64,000 bases of DNA from Nisaea sediminum (lineage in GTDB: Bacteria > Pseudomonadota > Alphaproteobacteria > Thalassobaculales > Thalassobaculaceae): the NCBI RefSeq assembly GCF_014904705.1, contig NZ_JACZCQ010000006.1:186001-250000 (forward strand), in the 5' to 3' direction. The stretch's first letter is position 1; each line of letters starts with the position of its first letter. The position numbers and the translations under genes are program-made. Below the pieces are notes generated by a model. The model searched no databases. It was given only the letters and a program-made list of their open reading frames with translations, and had not been told where the DNA came from. Of the stretch, positions 16,096 through 25,167 are shown piece after piece.

Positions 16096-19044
16096 ATGCC
16101 GATCCGCCAGCTTCCCTCGGACAGCGCCGCCCCCAGTGTCTACGCGCTGATGGAGGCCCTCGACCTCCTGCCGGAGGTTCTGCAACGGGCGGAGTCCGCG
16201 TTCGATAGCCTCGCCGCGAGCGCCGCCGACATGGTCGAGCGGATCGGGGCGGCCGCCATCGGCCTCGACCGGTTTCCGGGCCCGTCCTCCACCGACACGC
16301 TCGCCAACCCGGTCCTGCATGAGACCGCGTTCGACCGCCTTCAGACCGAAGCGCTCGCGACCGGCGCCGAACGCATAGGGCAGGAGCAGCGCATCACCGA
16401 AGCCCTGCGGGACCAGGCCGAGGCGACCGAAACGCTCGCCCTCGGTCAGGAACGCGCCGCGCGGCGGAGCGGCCTCGCCTGGGAGCGGCTTTCGGACGAC
16501 ATCGTCGGCGATTTCGACACCGCCTTCGCCGACATCGCCGGTACCGGGGCGGACACCTTCTCCGGGCTCTGGAACGAGTTGGCCTATGGACTGACCCAGG
16601 CGGTCTCCCGACTCGACTGGGACGGGATCGCCGGCAAGGGCGCCGGGCAGATCGCGTCGATCGCGGGCAGCCTGTTTTCCTCCTTCGGTGGCGGCGGAAG
16701 CTCCGGCATCCTCGGCATCGGGACATCCCTGCTCTCCAGCTTCCTGCCGATCGGCGGCGGCGCCGGGTTCGGCGCAGCGGGTTTCGGCGGCAGCCTGACG
16801 GGGCTCCTTGGCAGCGCCGGCAGCATCCTTCCCATCGGGGCGATCGCCACCGCCGCCGTGGCGGGCCTCGGCGAACTGTTCAAGGACGAGGACTACCCGT
16901 TCGCCAAGGCGGTGATCGGCATCGAGAGCGGCCGGGCAACGGCCGAGAGCTCTCTCGAACTCGACGGCGGCCCGCTCGACGAGATCCTGAACCTGCAGGA
17001 CCGGGTGATCGAAACCCTCGACGCCATGACCAGCCGGATCGGCGCCGCCTTCTCGGGCAGTGCCGCGAATTTCCTGCAGATCGGCTATGCCAGCGGCCGC
17101 AAGTCCTCGCTTCCGACCGGCTATTTCGTCGCCGGTCTCGACAGCAGCGGCGACTTCGCCAGCGGCGCCGATCTGACCGGCATCGAGGACGAGGAAGAAC
17201 TCATCGCACGGGCCGTCGAGCTGTCGCTCGCAAAGGCCCTTCGCGACAACACCCTGACCGGTCTCTCCGGCGATCCGGAAACCGACACCAGAGCCCGCAA
17301 GACCTTTTCCGACGGTCTGACACGGCTGCTCGCAGCGCCGTTCGAGGATCTCGAAAGCTCGCTCCGCCGGATCGACTTCCTCGCCAGCTTCGAGGAGACC
17401 GTTGCGCTCTATCGCGACGGCGCCGAGAGCCTCGACGCCTATAACCGGTCGCTCGAGGCGCAGCTATCCGCCCTGGGAGACGACGGGCGCGCCGCAGCCA
17501 CGGCGGCGTTCGAGCCGATCCGCCTGTTCTTCGAGGACGCGAAGCTGCTCTTCGGTCCCGGCGACGGGCAGCAGACGGCCGACGTCACGCGCCTGACCCA
17601 GGCCGGACGCGCGATCCGCGGCATGGTCTCCGACCTGCTGGGCACCCTCTCGCTTTCCGGTCCGGAACCGGCGCTGGAAGGCTTCGCGCTGCTCTACGAG
17701 CAGCAGCGCGCCCAGATCGCCGCTCTGGTTCCGAGCCTCGAAGCCCTCAATGCCGAACTCGCGGCCCTCGGGCTCGGGACCATCGACGTGACGGCGGCGA
17801 TCGACACGGCCAACGAACGGCTCGCCGCCGAGGTGCGCGGGCAGTTCGTCCAGTCCCTCGAGGACGGCCTCTCCCCCGGCCGCGCCGCCGCCCGGCAGGC
17901 GCTGGAGGAGCGCGACAGCCTGCTCCGGCAGGCCGAGCAGCTCGGGCTCGGCAACGACCGGAGCGTGCTCGACCGGATTGCCGGGAATCTCTCGCGCAGA
18001 CTGGACGAGCTCGGCTTCGCGCTCGATGCGAGCGGGAGCCTGGTCGAGACCTTCGCCGAAAGCATCGAGGCCGCGACCGCCGGTCTCGACCGGCAGATCT
18101 CGGTGCAAAAGGATACGGTCGACGATTTCGCCCGGCTGGCCGAGAACCTGCGGGCGGCCCGGGACGGTCTCGCCATCGACGGCAGCCTCTCGCCGCATTC
18201 CCCGCTGGAGCGGCTGGCACGGGCGCAGACGGCCTTCGCCGCGCTCGCCGCCGCCTCGACGGAGGGCGATCTCGACGCTCGCGCGGAGCTCGCGGCCAGC
18301 GCCCGCGACTATCTCGGCGTCGCTCGTGAGGTCCACGCGTCCGGCGAGGCCTATGCGGCAATCTTCGAGGAAGTGGACAGCACGCTCGAGGCCGCCCTCG
18401 CCGGCACCGAGACGCAAATCTCGACGGCCGAACGGCAGCTCGACGTGCTGACCCAGATCCGTGACCGGCTGGCCCCCGCCGAAGGGGCCGGCGGTGCGCT
18501 GACCTGGCACGAAAGCGGCGGCGGGCAGTATCTCTCCGAGGGCGGTGGACCGGTCGCGGCCGGCTACGATCTCGGCTACCGGCCGGAAATCGCGGTCGCG
18601 ATCCTGACCGCACTCGACGCCGCCGGACTGCCGCTGCCGAGCGGCTTCGGCGAAGGTCAGCTCGCGCGGCTCCGCCAGGAGAACGCCGCCGTCGACGCCG
18701 TGGTCTCGGCCATGGGTTTCGCCGGTGGCGGCATCATGACGGCGGGCGGCCCCGCGAGCGGCGGCATCGCCCTCGAACCGTCGGTCGCGATCTTCGGCGA
18801 AGGCAGCCTGCCGGAAGCCTATGTGCCCCTGCCCGACGGCCGAACCATTCCCGTCACTCTCTCGCTTCCGGCGAACGACGCGCCGGACCGGGAAAGCCGC
18901 GAGGCGATGCAGCGCCAGCATGCCGACAGCCGCGAGCTGGTGCGGGAGATGAAGCGCCTCAACAGCGAAGTCGCCGCCCTGCGCGACGACAACGAGCGCC
19001 TGAGCCGCCTGCTCGGACGCAGCCTGTCGCGGCGAAGCGCCTGA
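16096..19044 (+). CDS. Phage tail tape measure protein
   Basis: A 982-residue protein directly after the chaperone frameshift pair. A helical N-terminus is followed by a Gly/Ala/Leu-rich hydrophobic region (residues about 180-265) with repeated GGGGS- and GFGGSL-type runs. That region probably inserts into the host membrane during DNA ejection. Long coiled-coil-like helices fill 300-780. The C-terminus has the typical tape measure end GGIMTAGGPASGG, followed by the EGSLPEAYVPL-type motif, and a final charged helix (RELVREMKRLNSEVAALRDD). The length sets tail length. At about 1.5 Angstrom per residue this would give a tail of roughly 150 nm (inference). Confidence 0.87.
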   Translation: MPIRQLPSDSAAPSVYALMEALDLLPEVLQRAESAFDSLAASAADMVERIGAAAIGLDRFPGPSSTDTLANPVLHETAFDRLQTEALATGAERIGQEQRITEALRDQAEATETLALGQERAARRSGLAWERLSDDIVGDFDTAFADIAGTGADTFSGLWNELAYGLTQAVSRLDWDGIAGKGAGQIASIAGSLFSSFGGGGSSGILGIGTSLLSSFLPIGGGAGFGAAGFGGSLTGLLGSAGSILPIGAIATAAVAGLGELFKDEDYPFAKAVIGIESGRATAESSLELDGGPLDEILNLQDRVIETLDAMTSRIGAAFSGSAANFLQIGYASGRKSSLPTGYFVAGLDSSGDFASGADLTGIEDEEELIARAVELSLAKALRDNTLTGLSGDPETDTRARKTFSDGLTRLLAAPFEDLESSLRRIDFLASFEETVALYRDGAESLDAYNRSLEAQLSALGDDGRAAATAAFEPIRLFFEDAKLLFGPGDGQQTADVTRLTQAGRAIRGMVSDLLGTLSLSGPEPALEGFALLYEQQRAQIAALVPSLEALNAELAALGLGTIDVTAAIDTANERLAAEVRGQFVQSLEDGLSPGRAAARQALEERDSLLRQAEQLGLGNDRSVLDRIAGNLSRRLDELGFALDASGSLVETFAESIEAATAGLDRQISVQKDTVDDFARLAENLRAARDGLAIDGSLSPHSPLERLARAQTAFAALAAASTEGDLDARAELAASARDYLGVAREVHASGEAYAAIFEEVDSTLEAALAGTETQISTAERQLDVLTQIRDRLAPAEGAGGALTWHESGGGQYLSEGGGPVAAGYDLGYRPEIAVAILTALDAAGLPLPSGFGEGQLARLRQENAAVDAVVSAMGFAGGGIMTAGGPASGGIALEPSVAIFGEGSLPEAYVPLPDGRTIPVTLSLPANDAPDRESREAMQRQHADSRELVREMKRLNSEVAALRDDNERLSRLLGRSLSRRSA

Positions 19045-19055
19045 GGAGGGATTGA

Positions 19056-20564
19056 ATGGATGCCTTCGAGAAGCTGATCGCGGACCCGTTCGCGGTCCGG
19101 CGATATCTGGCGATCCTCGAGCCGTACGATCCCGCGCTCTCAGCCACGGTTCCGATCTATCTGAGTGATCACGGTTTTGCCACCGAGCCCGAAGACAGTC
19201 CCGGGAACAGCTATTTCGACGCGCGACTGCTCTCGGCTCTGAGTTTCGAGCGGCATCTCTACCGCAGCGGCGAACTCGGAGGGAGGTCGGTTCCGGGGTT
19301 CGGAACGCTGGACGCCAACAACGCGGATGGCGGCCTCGACCATTGGCGGGATCTCGCCTTCGATGGCCGCCGGGTGCGCCTGTTGCTCGGCGGCAACAAA
19401 TTCAGGCTCGCGGACTATCGCACCGTGTTCGACGGAACCGCTGAGCGCATCGAGTTCGACGACGACCGGATACGGGTCCATCTGCGTGACCTTCAGGTCC
19501 TGTTCGAGCGGCCGCTGCAGGAGAACCTCTATCTCGGCACCGGCGGGACGGAAGGCGACGCCGCGCTCGCGGGACGGGTCAAGCCGCTCTGCTACGGCCG
19601 CTGCCTGCATGTACCGGCGATCCTGATCGAAGCGGCGACCCTTACCTATCAGGTCCATGACGGCCCGGTCGACGCAATCGAGGCCGTCTTCGACAGCGGC
19701 GTGGCACTCACTTCCGGCACCGCCCCCCCTGCGCCGGCGCAGTATTCGACAAATCTCCCAGCCGGGACATTCCGCCTCGGCAGCGCGCCGGAGGGCCCCG
19801 TCACCGCGCATGTCCGCGGCGACGCGAGTTCAGGGGGATATGTCGAGGATGCGGCGAGCCTGATGCTGCGGATCGCTATGCGGGCTCCGGAACTGACCGA
19901 TATCGACTGGAGCGCCTTTGCGGTTCTGACGATCGCCACGCCGATGGCGACCGGTTTCTTCGCGTCGGAGAAGACGTCCTTGCTCGCCGCGCTCGACGCC
20001 ATCGCCGAGGCCGCCGGCGCCCATTTCGGCTTCGACCGCAACGGGCGCTTCACGGCCGGACGCCTTTCTGAACCCTCGGCCGAAGCTGAGGAACAGTTCG
20101 ACGAAAGCGCCATTCTCAGCCTGGAACGGGAGCCTGCCGCACTGCCGCTCTGGCGCCTCAGGCTCGGATACGGACGCTACTGGCGTGCGCTCTCGGAAGG
20201 CGAAAGCGCGGCGGGCCTCGATACCGGCACGCGCACCGCACTTGCCGAGACCTATCGCTATGCCGAGGCATCGGACAGCGCCGTCCGCACTCGCCACCGG
20301 CTCGCCCGCGATCTGCAGCTGGAAAGCCTGATCGCCTCCGGGACGGACGCGGCAGCCGAGGCCCTCCGGCGCCTCGCTCTTTTTGGCGTGGCGCGCGATC
20401 TTTTTCGGGTCCGGGTCAAGACCCGGCCCTACAGCCTCGCGCTCGGAACCACGATCCGGCTCAGCTACCCCCGCCATGGGCTTGCCGAGGGACGGAACCT
20501 GGTGCTGGTCGGCCTCTCCGAGGACAGCGCCTTCGACGAAGCGGAACTCATCCTCTGGGGTTAG
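19056..20564 (+). CDS. Phage tail tip/hub-like protein
   Basis: A 502-residue protein with no recognised motif. The N-terminal part (IYLSDHGFATEPEDSPGNSY, then FERHLYRSGELGG) and the central GRVKPLCYGRCLHVPAILI suggest a beta-rich structural protein. The C-terminal portion (LARDLQLESLIASGTD then IRLSYPRHGL) resembles hub proteins that cap the tail tube. It sits after the tape measure gene, where distal tail or hub proteins are found. The start has GAGGAGGGATTGA ahead of the ATG. Function inferred from order only. Confidence 0.6.
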   Translation: MDAFEKLIADPFAVRRYLAILEPYDPALSATVPIYLSDHGFATEPEDSPGNSYFDARLLSALSFERHLYRSGELGGRSVPGFGTLDANNADGGLDHWRDLAFDGRRVRLLLGGNKFRLADYRTVFDGTAERIEFDDDRIRVHLRDLQVLFERPLQENLYLGTGGTEGDAALAGRVKPLCYGRCLHVPAILIEAATLTYQVHDGPVDAIEAVFDSGVALTSGTAPPAPAQYSTNLPAGTFRLGSAPEGPVTAHVRGDASSGGYVEDAASLMLRIAMRAPELTDIDWSAFAVLTIATPMATGFFASEKTSLLAALDAIAEAAGAHFGFDRNGRFTAGRLSEPSAEAEEQFDESAILSLEREPAALPLWRLRLGYGRYWRALSEGESAAGLDTGTRTALAETYRYAEASDSAVRTRHRLARDLQLESLIASGTDAAAEALRRLALFGVARDLFRVRVKTRPYSLALGTTIRLSYPRHGLAEGRNLVLVGLSEDSAFDEAELILWG

Positions 20565-20571
20565 CGGGACC

Positions 20572-21423
20572 ATGAGCAACATGCTGATCGTGTACCGGAA
20601 CTATCTCGATGCGGCAGCCCTGACGGGCGAAGACTGGAGCAGCGGCCTGCCACTGGACAATCTCGCCCATCCGCATCCGAGCCGGGTCGCACGGAGCGTC
20701 GGCACGGCGAGCGGATGCTGCTGGTTCGAAGCCGATTTCGGCGTGCAGGCCCCAGTCAGCTTCGCTGGCATCCTGAACCACAATCTATCCCAGCGCGGCA
20801 CCTGGCGGGTCCGGCTGCATAACGGCGACCCGGAGACCCCGGAGCTGGATACCGGGACGGTTCCGATCTGGCCCCGGGTCGTGCCGTTCGGAACCGGTCA
20901 CTGGGGCGAATTCCAGTGGGGCGGGCATCTCGACACCGAGACCGCCGAAACCTACGGGATCGGCTCCTACGCCATTCTCCCTGCGGCTCGGCGGGTGCGC
21001 TACGTCCGCATCGACCTCGACGATCCGGACAATCCGGCTGGCTACCTGCAGGCCGGTCGCGCCTTGCTCGCACCCGCCTGGACTCCCAGCGTGAACCTGC
21101 AATACGGCTGGAGCATCGAGCAGGTGGACGAGAGCCGCATAGTGAAGTCGCGCGGCGGACAGGCCTATTTCGAGGCCAAGCCGAAATACCGCCGCCTGCG
21201 CTTCCGCATCGAGCATCTCGATATCGACGAGATGCTGGCCAATGCCTACGAACTGGAGCGCCTGAAGGGCACCGGCGGCGACATCCTCGCCATGGTCGAC
21301 CCCGACGACACGGCGCACCTGCACCGGCGCACGGTCTACGGACGGATCGCCGAGACCACCCCGATCGTGAACGACGTCTTCGAGCGCTATTCCAAGGAAT
21401 TCGTCATAGAGGAGCTTTACTGA
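20572..21423 (+). CDS. Phage tail protein, beta-sandwich-like (unknown family)
   Basis: A 283-residue protein (ATG 20572; a second ATG at 20581 is possible). It has a jelly-roll-like composition: SRVARSVGTASGCCWFEADF, then FAGILNHNLSQRGTWRVRL, then RRVRYVRIDLDDPDNPAGYL. This resembles galactose-binding or distal-tail beta-sandwich modules. The C-terminus ends with FERYSKEFVIEELY. Its stop overlaps the next start (TGATG). Likely a baseplate or tail-tip component. Confidence 0.58.
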   Translation: MSNMLIVYRNYLDAAALTGEDWSSGLPLDNLAHPHPSRVARSVGTASGCCWFEADFGVQAPVSFAGILNHNLSQRGTWRVRLHNGDPETPELDTGTVPIWPRVVPFGTGHWGEFQWGGHLDTETAETYGIGSYAILPAARRVRYVRIDLDDPDNPAGYLQAGRALLAPAWTPSVNLQYGWSIEQVDESRIVKSRGGQAYFEAKPKYRRLRFRIEHLDIDEMLANAYELERLKGTGGDILAMVDPDDTAHLHRRTVYGRIAETTPIVNDVFERYSKEFVIEELY

Positions 21424-22454
21424 TGAGCTGGTCCGCGACCATCGGCGACCGCACCTTCACCGACGCCAATCTCGACGGCAATGCCTATGCCGAGGAGGAG
21501 TCCGGCTTCCCGGCCATCGTCCGCGCGATCGCCGAGGAGACGGCGGCATTGAAGGGCGTGGCAGGACTGTCCGCATCGCCCCATGTGCCGGCCACCGGCT
21601 CCGTCGCCTTCGCCCTGATGGCGGCGCCGCCGCCAGCCTGGAAGGTGGGCCATGTTCTGCGCGCCTCCAGCGCGGGCGATCCGAGCCATTTCATGGTCGG
21701 CGCGATCACGGCGATCTCCGGGTTGGACGTCACCTTGTCTGTCGGCTTCTCGGGTGGCGCAACCAGCCGTGACGACTGGGTGATCACCTACCCGCTCTTC
21801 TCCGCCTTCCTCGAGCTGAGCGGCGGCACGATCGCCGGCGGGCTGAAGATCGACGGGCATTCCCTTCTGCTGAACGCGCCGCCCGGCCAGTATCAATATG
21901 TCCGCATGATGCGGAACGACCTGCCGTTCCTCGATTTTGGCCTCGACGACACCCCGCTCTCCGACACCGCGGGCGGAAGTCTCATCTTCCTGCACGCATT
22001 CGACAACACCGGCACATGGACCGGCCGCCCGATCGAGATCGACCGGGCAAGCGGAGAAATCCGCACGATGGGCGTCGACCTGCAAGGGTATGCCCTGGCA
22101 CGCGGCAATCTGCGCGGCACGCGCATGAGCGTCGAGGTGCTCGGATCGCTCGGCACCGAGACCGTGTCGATCAATGCGGATCGGTGGAACGCTTTCACCG
22201 CCACTCTGGACGGCAACGCGACATTCGATTTCTCAGCCATCGGAACGGGCTTCGAATATACCCGCAAGCTGCGCCTGACCCAGGGGACAGGCGGCGGTTT
22301 CGAACCGGTATGGACGCTCGGCGGCAGTGCCGCGGGCGTGAAACGCATCGGCCTGCAGCCGAACTATGCGGGCCAGACGGCCGGCACGGTCACGCGGGTC
22401 ACCGCCGAGGTCTGGGACAACGAACTGCGTCTCTGGGAAACGGAAGAGAGCTGA
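21423..22454 (+). CDS. Phage tail fibre/appendage candidate
   Basis: A 343-residue protein. An N-terminal helical attachment segment (FPAIVRAIAEETAALKGVAG) is followed by a long beta-rich region with Gly/Thr/Asn/Asp content and short strand repeats such as TGRPIEIDRASGEIRTMGVD. This is the usual plan of small tail fibres or receptor-binding appendages. It starts on the last base of the previous stop. No known fibre domain is recognised. Confidence 0.55.
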   Translation: MSWSATIGDRTFTDANLDGNAYAEEESGFPAIVRAIAEETAALKGVAGLSASPHVPATGSVAFALMAAPPPAWKVGHVLRASSAGDPSHFMVGAITAISGLDVTLSVGFSGGATSRDDWVITYPLFSAFLELSGGTIAGGLKIDGHSLLLNAPPGQYQYVRMMRNDLPFLDFGLDDTPLSDTAGGSLIFLHAFDNTGTWTGRPIEIDRASGEIRTMGVDLQGYALARGNLRGTRMSVEVLGSLGTETVSINADRWNAFTATLDGNATFDFSAIGTGFEYTRKLRLTQGTGGGFEPVWTLGGSAAGVKRIGLQPNYAGQTAGTVTRVTAEVWDNELRLWETEES

Positions 22455-22457
22455 GCC

Positions 22458-23087
22458 ATGTGGATCGTTGAAGACGGCACCGGCGGCGCGGCGACCGGCG
22501 TCCGCTGGAATCCCTCGGACAGTGCGACGAGCCTCTCCGCCGGCGACCGGATCGCGACGGCGACCAACAACAGCCCGGTTCTGATCGGACGCGGAGTCCG
22601 CTCCGTCAGCGGCAAGACAAGCGGTAAATGGTATGTCGAGCTGCGCTCTCTCCGGTTCCGCCCGGAGCGCGCCTTCTGTGGCTTCGATATCGACGGGGAC
22701 GAAAATCTCTTCACCGCAACCCCGACCGATTTCGTCGGCCCGGCGACCATGGCCTCGACAGCGCCGCTCACCACGACCACCGAGAGCGTCACGGTGGATG
22801 CGGGCGGCACCGCAATCGAACTCCTTTCAGGCGATGCAATCGCCATGGCGCTCGATCTCGACGGCGGCAAGCTCTGGATCGGCGCACTCAAACCCTGGGA
22901 ACACGAGGTTGCCTGGCATGGCGGCGCGGACCCAACGAGCGGAAACGGTGCGCAATTCAGCGGACTCCCGGCTGGAACCTATCATCTGCTTTGCGTGCTT
23001 GCCGTGAACGACGAGGCGATCCTTGCGACGGCGGAGATTCCGGAAATAGCCCGCGGGCATCCGCCCAGCGGATTCTCCGTCTGGTAA
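22458..23087 (+). CDS. SPRY-like (B30.2) domain phage protein
   Basis: A 209-residue protein. It shows the SPRY pattern: GKWYVELRSLR (strand), then RAFCGFDIDGDENL, then GDAIAMALDLDGGKLWIG, then ADPTSGNGAQFSGLPAGTYH. SPRY-like modules occur in phage fibres and carbohydrate-binding proteins. It is the last structural gene before the holin-like cassette, so it is a candidate receptor-binding subunit. Confidence 0.62.
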   Translation: MWIVEDGTGGAATGVRWNPSDSATSLSAGDRIATATNNSPVLIGRGVRSVSGKTSGKWYVELRSLRFRPERAFCGFDIDGDENLFTATPTDFVGPATMASTAPLTTTTESVTVDAGGTAIELLSGDAIAMALDLDGGKLWIGALKPWEHEVAWHGGADPTSGNGAQFSGLPAGTYHLLCVLAVNDEAILATAEIPEIARGHPPSGFSVW

Positions 23088-23097
23088 GCGGCCCCCG

Positions 23098-24402
23098 TCA
23101 GCGCCAGTGATCAAAAACCCAGCCGCGCCCGATCTGATGCGGCTTGGGGACGGTCGGGAAAGTGACCACGCGTGTGCCGGTTTCCGCCAGTCCGGCGGAG
23201 TCCAGATCCGGATGCAGCCCGCGATAAAGCCTTATCAGCCCCACAGGGAATGTGTCGATCATCGGCATGCATTCCTCGATCCAGTCCTGGTCGCTAACCA
23301 GGCGATCCATCACCGCCGGATCGAAACGATCATGTACCGGACGGGCGAATGCCCGGCTGAACAGCATGACCGAGGAATTGAAGCAGGGCTCCCCCGGATG
23401 CTCCAGAATATGGAACCCGAGAGGCATGCCGTCGACGAAATCGAGACTCCCGACGATCACCGTGTCGAGATCGAAATACAGCACGGCATCGTCAGGTATC
23501 GCCACGTCGGGATTGAACAAGGCGAGCTTCGCCCACCACCCGTTGGCCTTGAAACCCGAGATATCGATGGCCTGGATGCGTTCGTCGAGACCGCTCGCAT
23601 CGTCGGTCAGACAAATGAAGCGCCAGTTACCCGGGAGATGCCTGCGGACCATGTTGTAAAGCCGGTTCACGTAGTCCGCCGGATATTTCGTGCCGTGTTT
23701 CACGCAGACGACGGACAGTGCGTCGCAATCGACGGCGGCCGCGCCGTGGTGCGTCGCGGGCCGGCCGCCATCGATCAATCGCTCGGCGCGAACCAGAGTC
23801 CGATCGAGGAACTTGTCGTGCGCGACGTCGCGGAACCGAGTGCCGAGTTCGACGGCACGTTCCGGTTCTCCCCGGTTCACCAGCAGTCGGGTCATCCGCG
23901 CCAGGAGCGATCCGAGGAACGCTTTCTGCGCAGCGTCCGGCGCGGCGCCGAAAATCGGCAGCACGCGTTCCAGCAACGTCTCGCAGGTCGCGAAGGCACC
24001 GGCCAGATCGCCCCGCGCATAGTGCGCGCGGGCCAGCGTGGTGAGGACATTGATTTCGAACGGCCTGCCCGCCGCTGCCGCCCGCAGAGCCTGCAGCAAA
24101 GGCAATGCATCGCCGTAACGCCCGGTATCGACGAGAAGCGACGCATGCCAGAACGCATATTCGGGATTCTGAGGGAAAGCGGCGGCCAGAACCTTGATAT
24201 GCCCGAGCGCAGCCTCGTAATCCCGGTCGAGGTGAGACGCTCCGCTGTCGCTCCGGTGTTCCTCGGCCAAGGTGTAATAGGTCACAAGCGATTTGCGCAG
24301 CACTTCGGTTTCCGCCGTCATCCCGGCGTTCCGGAGCAGCTCCTCGCCGCGTCGCGCCGCATCGGCGTCTCCGCGCGAGATCAGGGCTGCCAGTTCCGTC
24401 AT
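23098..24402 (-). CDS. TPR-glycosyltransferase protein, copy A
   Basis: About 434 residues from the ATG at 24402; an ATG at 24420 would add six. Residues about 1-215 are helical repeats of TPR type (AFWHASLLVDTGRYGDAL, then LARAHYARGDLAGAFA). The C-terminal 210 residues form a GT-A-like domain with CVKHGTKYPADYVNRLYNMV, RRHLPGNWRFICLTDD, WAKLALF and the metal motif YFDLDTV. Conserved PCFNSSVMLF, QDWIEE and IRLYRGLHPDLD follow. The substrate is unknown. It lies antisense to the phage late operon and is closely related to the gene at 25168-26472. Confidence 0.75.
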   Translation of the reverse strand: MTELAALISRGDADAARRGEELLRNAGMTAETEVLRKSLVTYYTLAEEHRSDSGASHLDRDYEAALGHIKVLAAAFPQNPEYAFWHASLLVDTGRYGDALPLLQALRAAAAGRPFEINVLTTLARAHYARGDLAGAFATCETLLERVLPIFGAAPDAAQKAFLGSLLARMTRLLVNRGEPERAVELGTRFRDVAHDKFLDRTLVRAERLIDGGRPATHHGAAAVDCDALSVVCVKHGTKYPADYVNRLYNMVRRHLPGNWRFICLTDDASGLDERIQAIDISGFKANGWWAKLALFNPDVAIPDDAVLYFDLDTVIVGSLDFVDGMPLGFHILEHPGEPCFNSSVMLFSRAFARPVHDRFDPAVMDRLVSDQDWIEECMPMIDTFPVGLIRLYRGLHPDLDSAGLAETGTRVVTFPTVPKPHQIGRGWVFDHWR

Positions 24403-24491
24403 CGTTTTCCACCGTCGCATCTGTAGCTCGCGGCCGGCGGCACCGGCACGCCTGCCCGAGTCCGCCGCACAACATCACAAAGGAGTGGAAA

Positions 24492-24731
24492 ATGCCACGC
24501 TCTTGGCCTTTGACCGCCTTGATCCTGCTCTCTGTCGCCGGTGGCTGCGCCGATCCGGAGGCGGCCGCCCGGATCGAGGTCCGCCGGCAGAACGTGCTCG
24601 CCGCGCTTCACGCCGCGCGGGATATCTTCTGCGCCTTGCCGCCCGAGGCCCGCCGGCAATTGCGCGCAGCGGGCAAACTCGACCCCGATATCGACAATTG
24701 TGCCAGCGCCCCCGAGGAGACCGCACCATGA
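24492..24731 (+). CDS. Small lipoprotein-like phage protein beside the holin
   Basis: A 79-residue protein with an N-terminal hydrophobic segment (WPLTALILLSVAGGC, Cys at residue 19). The lipobox is imperfect, but an Rz1-like lipoprotein role is possible. The mature part is a short charged helix (RIEVRRQNVLAALHAARDIF) and an acidic end. The stop codon overlaps the start of the holin-like gene by four bases (ATGA, 24728-24731). Without a recognised Rz partner the lysis role is only suggestive. Confidence 0.6.
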   Translation: MPRSWPLTALILLSVAGGCADPEAAARIEVRRQNVLAALHAARDIFCALPPEARRQLRAAGKLDPDIDNCASAPEETAP

Positions 24732-24910
24732 AACTTGACCGAACCTGGATCCTTAACCGGCTTCGCGAGCGCAGCACCTGGCTCGGCGTGACGGCATGCC
24801 TCGCGTCTCTGGGAATTGCCGTTGCACCGGAGCTGCGCGATGCGATCGCCGGTTTCGGGGTTGCCGCCGCCGGCCTTGTCGCAGTCCTCACCGCCGATCA
24901 CGCAGACTAG
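24728..24910 (+). CDS. Holin-like small membrane protein
   Basis: A 60-residue protein. N-terminal charged segment LNRLRERSTWLG, then two hydrophobic helices (VTACLASLGIAVAPELRDAI and AGFGVAAAGLVAVLTA), ending in a short tail. This N-RLRERSTW pattern followed by paired helices is the common small prophage holin layout in proteobacteria. It would form membrane lesions during lysis. It is translationally coupled to the upstream lipoprotein-like gene. Confidence 0.65.
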   Translation: MKLDRTWILNRLRERSTWLGVTACLASLGIAVAPELRDAIAGFGVAAAGLVAVLTADHAD

Positions 24911-24924
24911 GGAGCGGTAGGGTG

Positions 24925-25161
24925 ATGAGCGATGAAGATGCCCGCCAGGTGGTGCGGGCAACCCTGACGGAGCTCGGTCTGGACGTCACCTCGCCCGAAC
25001 GGGTGATCCAGGCCCAGCACGATTTCGCCTATCTGCGCCACCAGCGCAATCTTTCGGAAAAGATCGGTATCGGCGTACGGCTGATGGTGCTGACAAGCAT
25101 CATCAGTTCCGGGCTCGCGGTAATCTGGCTCGGTATCCGCCACGCTCTGGCGCTGAAATAG
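24925..25161 (+). CDS. Small membrane protein of the holin cassette
   Basis: A 78-residue protein (ATG 24925; a GTG at 24922 is the alternative and lies closer to GGAG at 24911). The first half is soluble and helical (VRATLTELGLDVTSPERV then AYLRHQRNLSE), the second half one hydrophobic helix (VRLMVLTSIISSGLAVIWLG). Single-helix proteins of this kind follow holins in many proteobacterial prophages. No confident family name. Confidence 0.6.
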   Translation: MSDEDARQVVRATLTELGLDVTSPERVIQAQHDFAYLRHQRNLSEKIGIGVRLMVLTSIISSGLAVIWLGIRHALALK

Positions 25162-25167
25162 ACCGGC

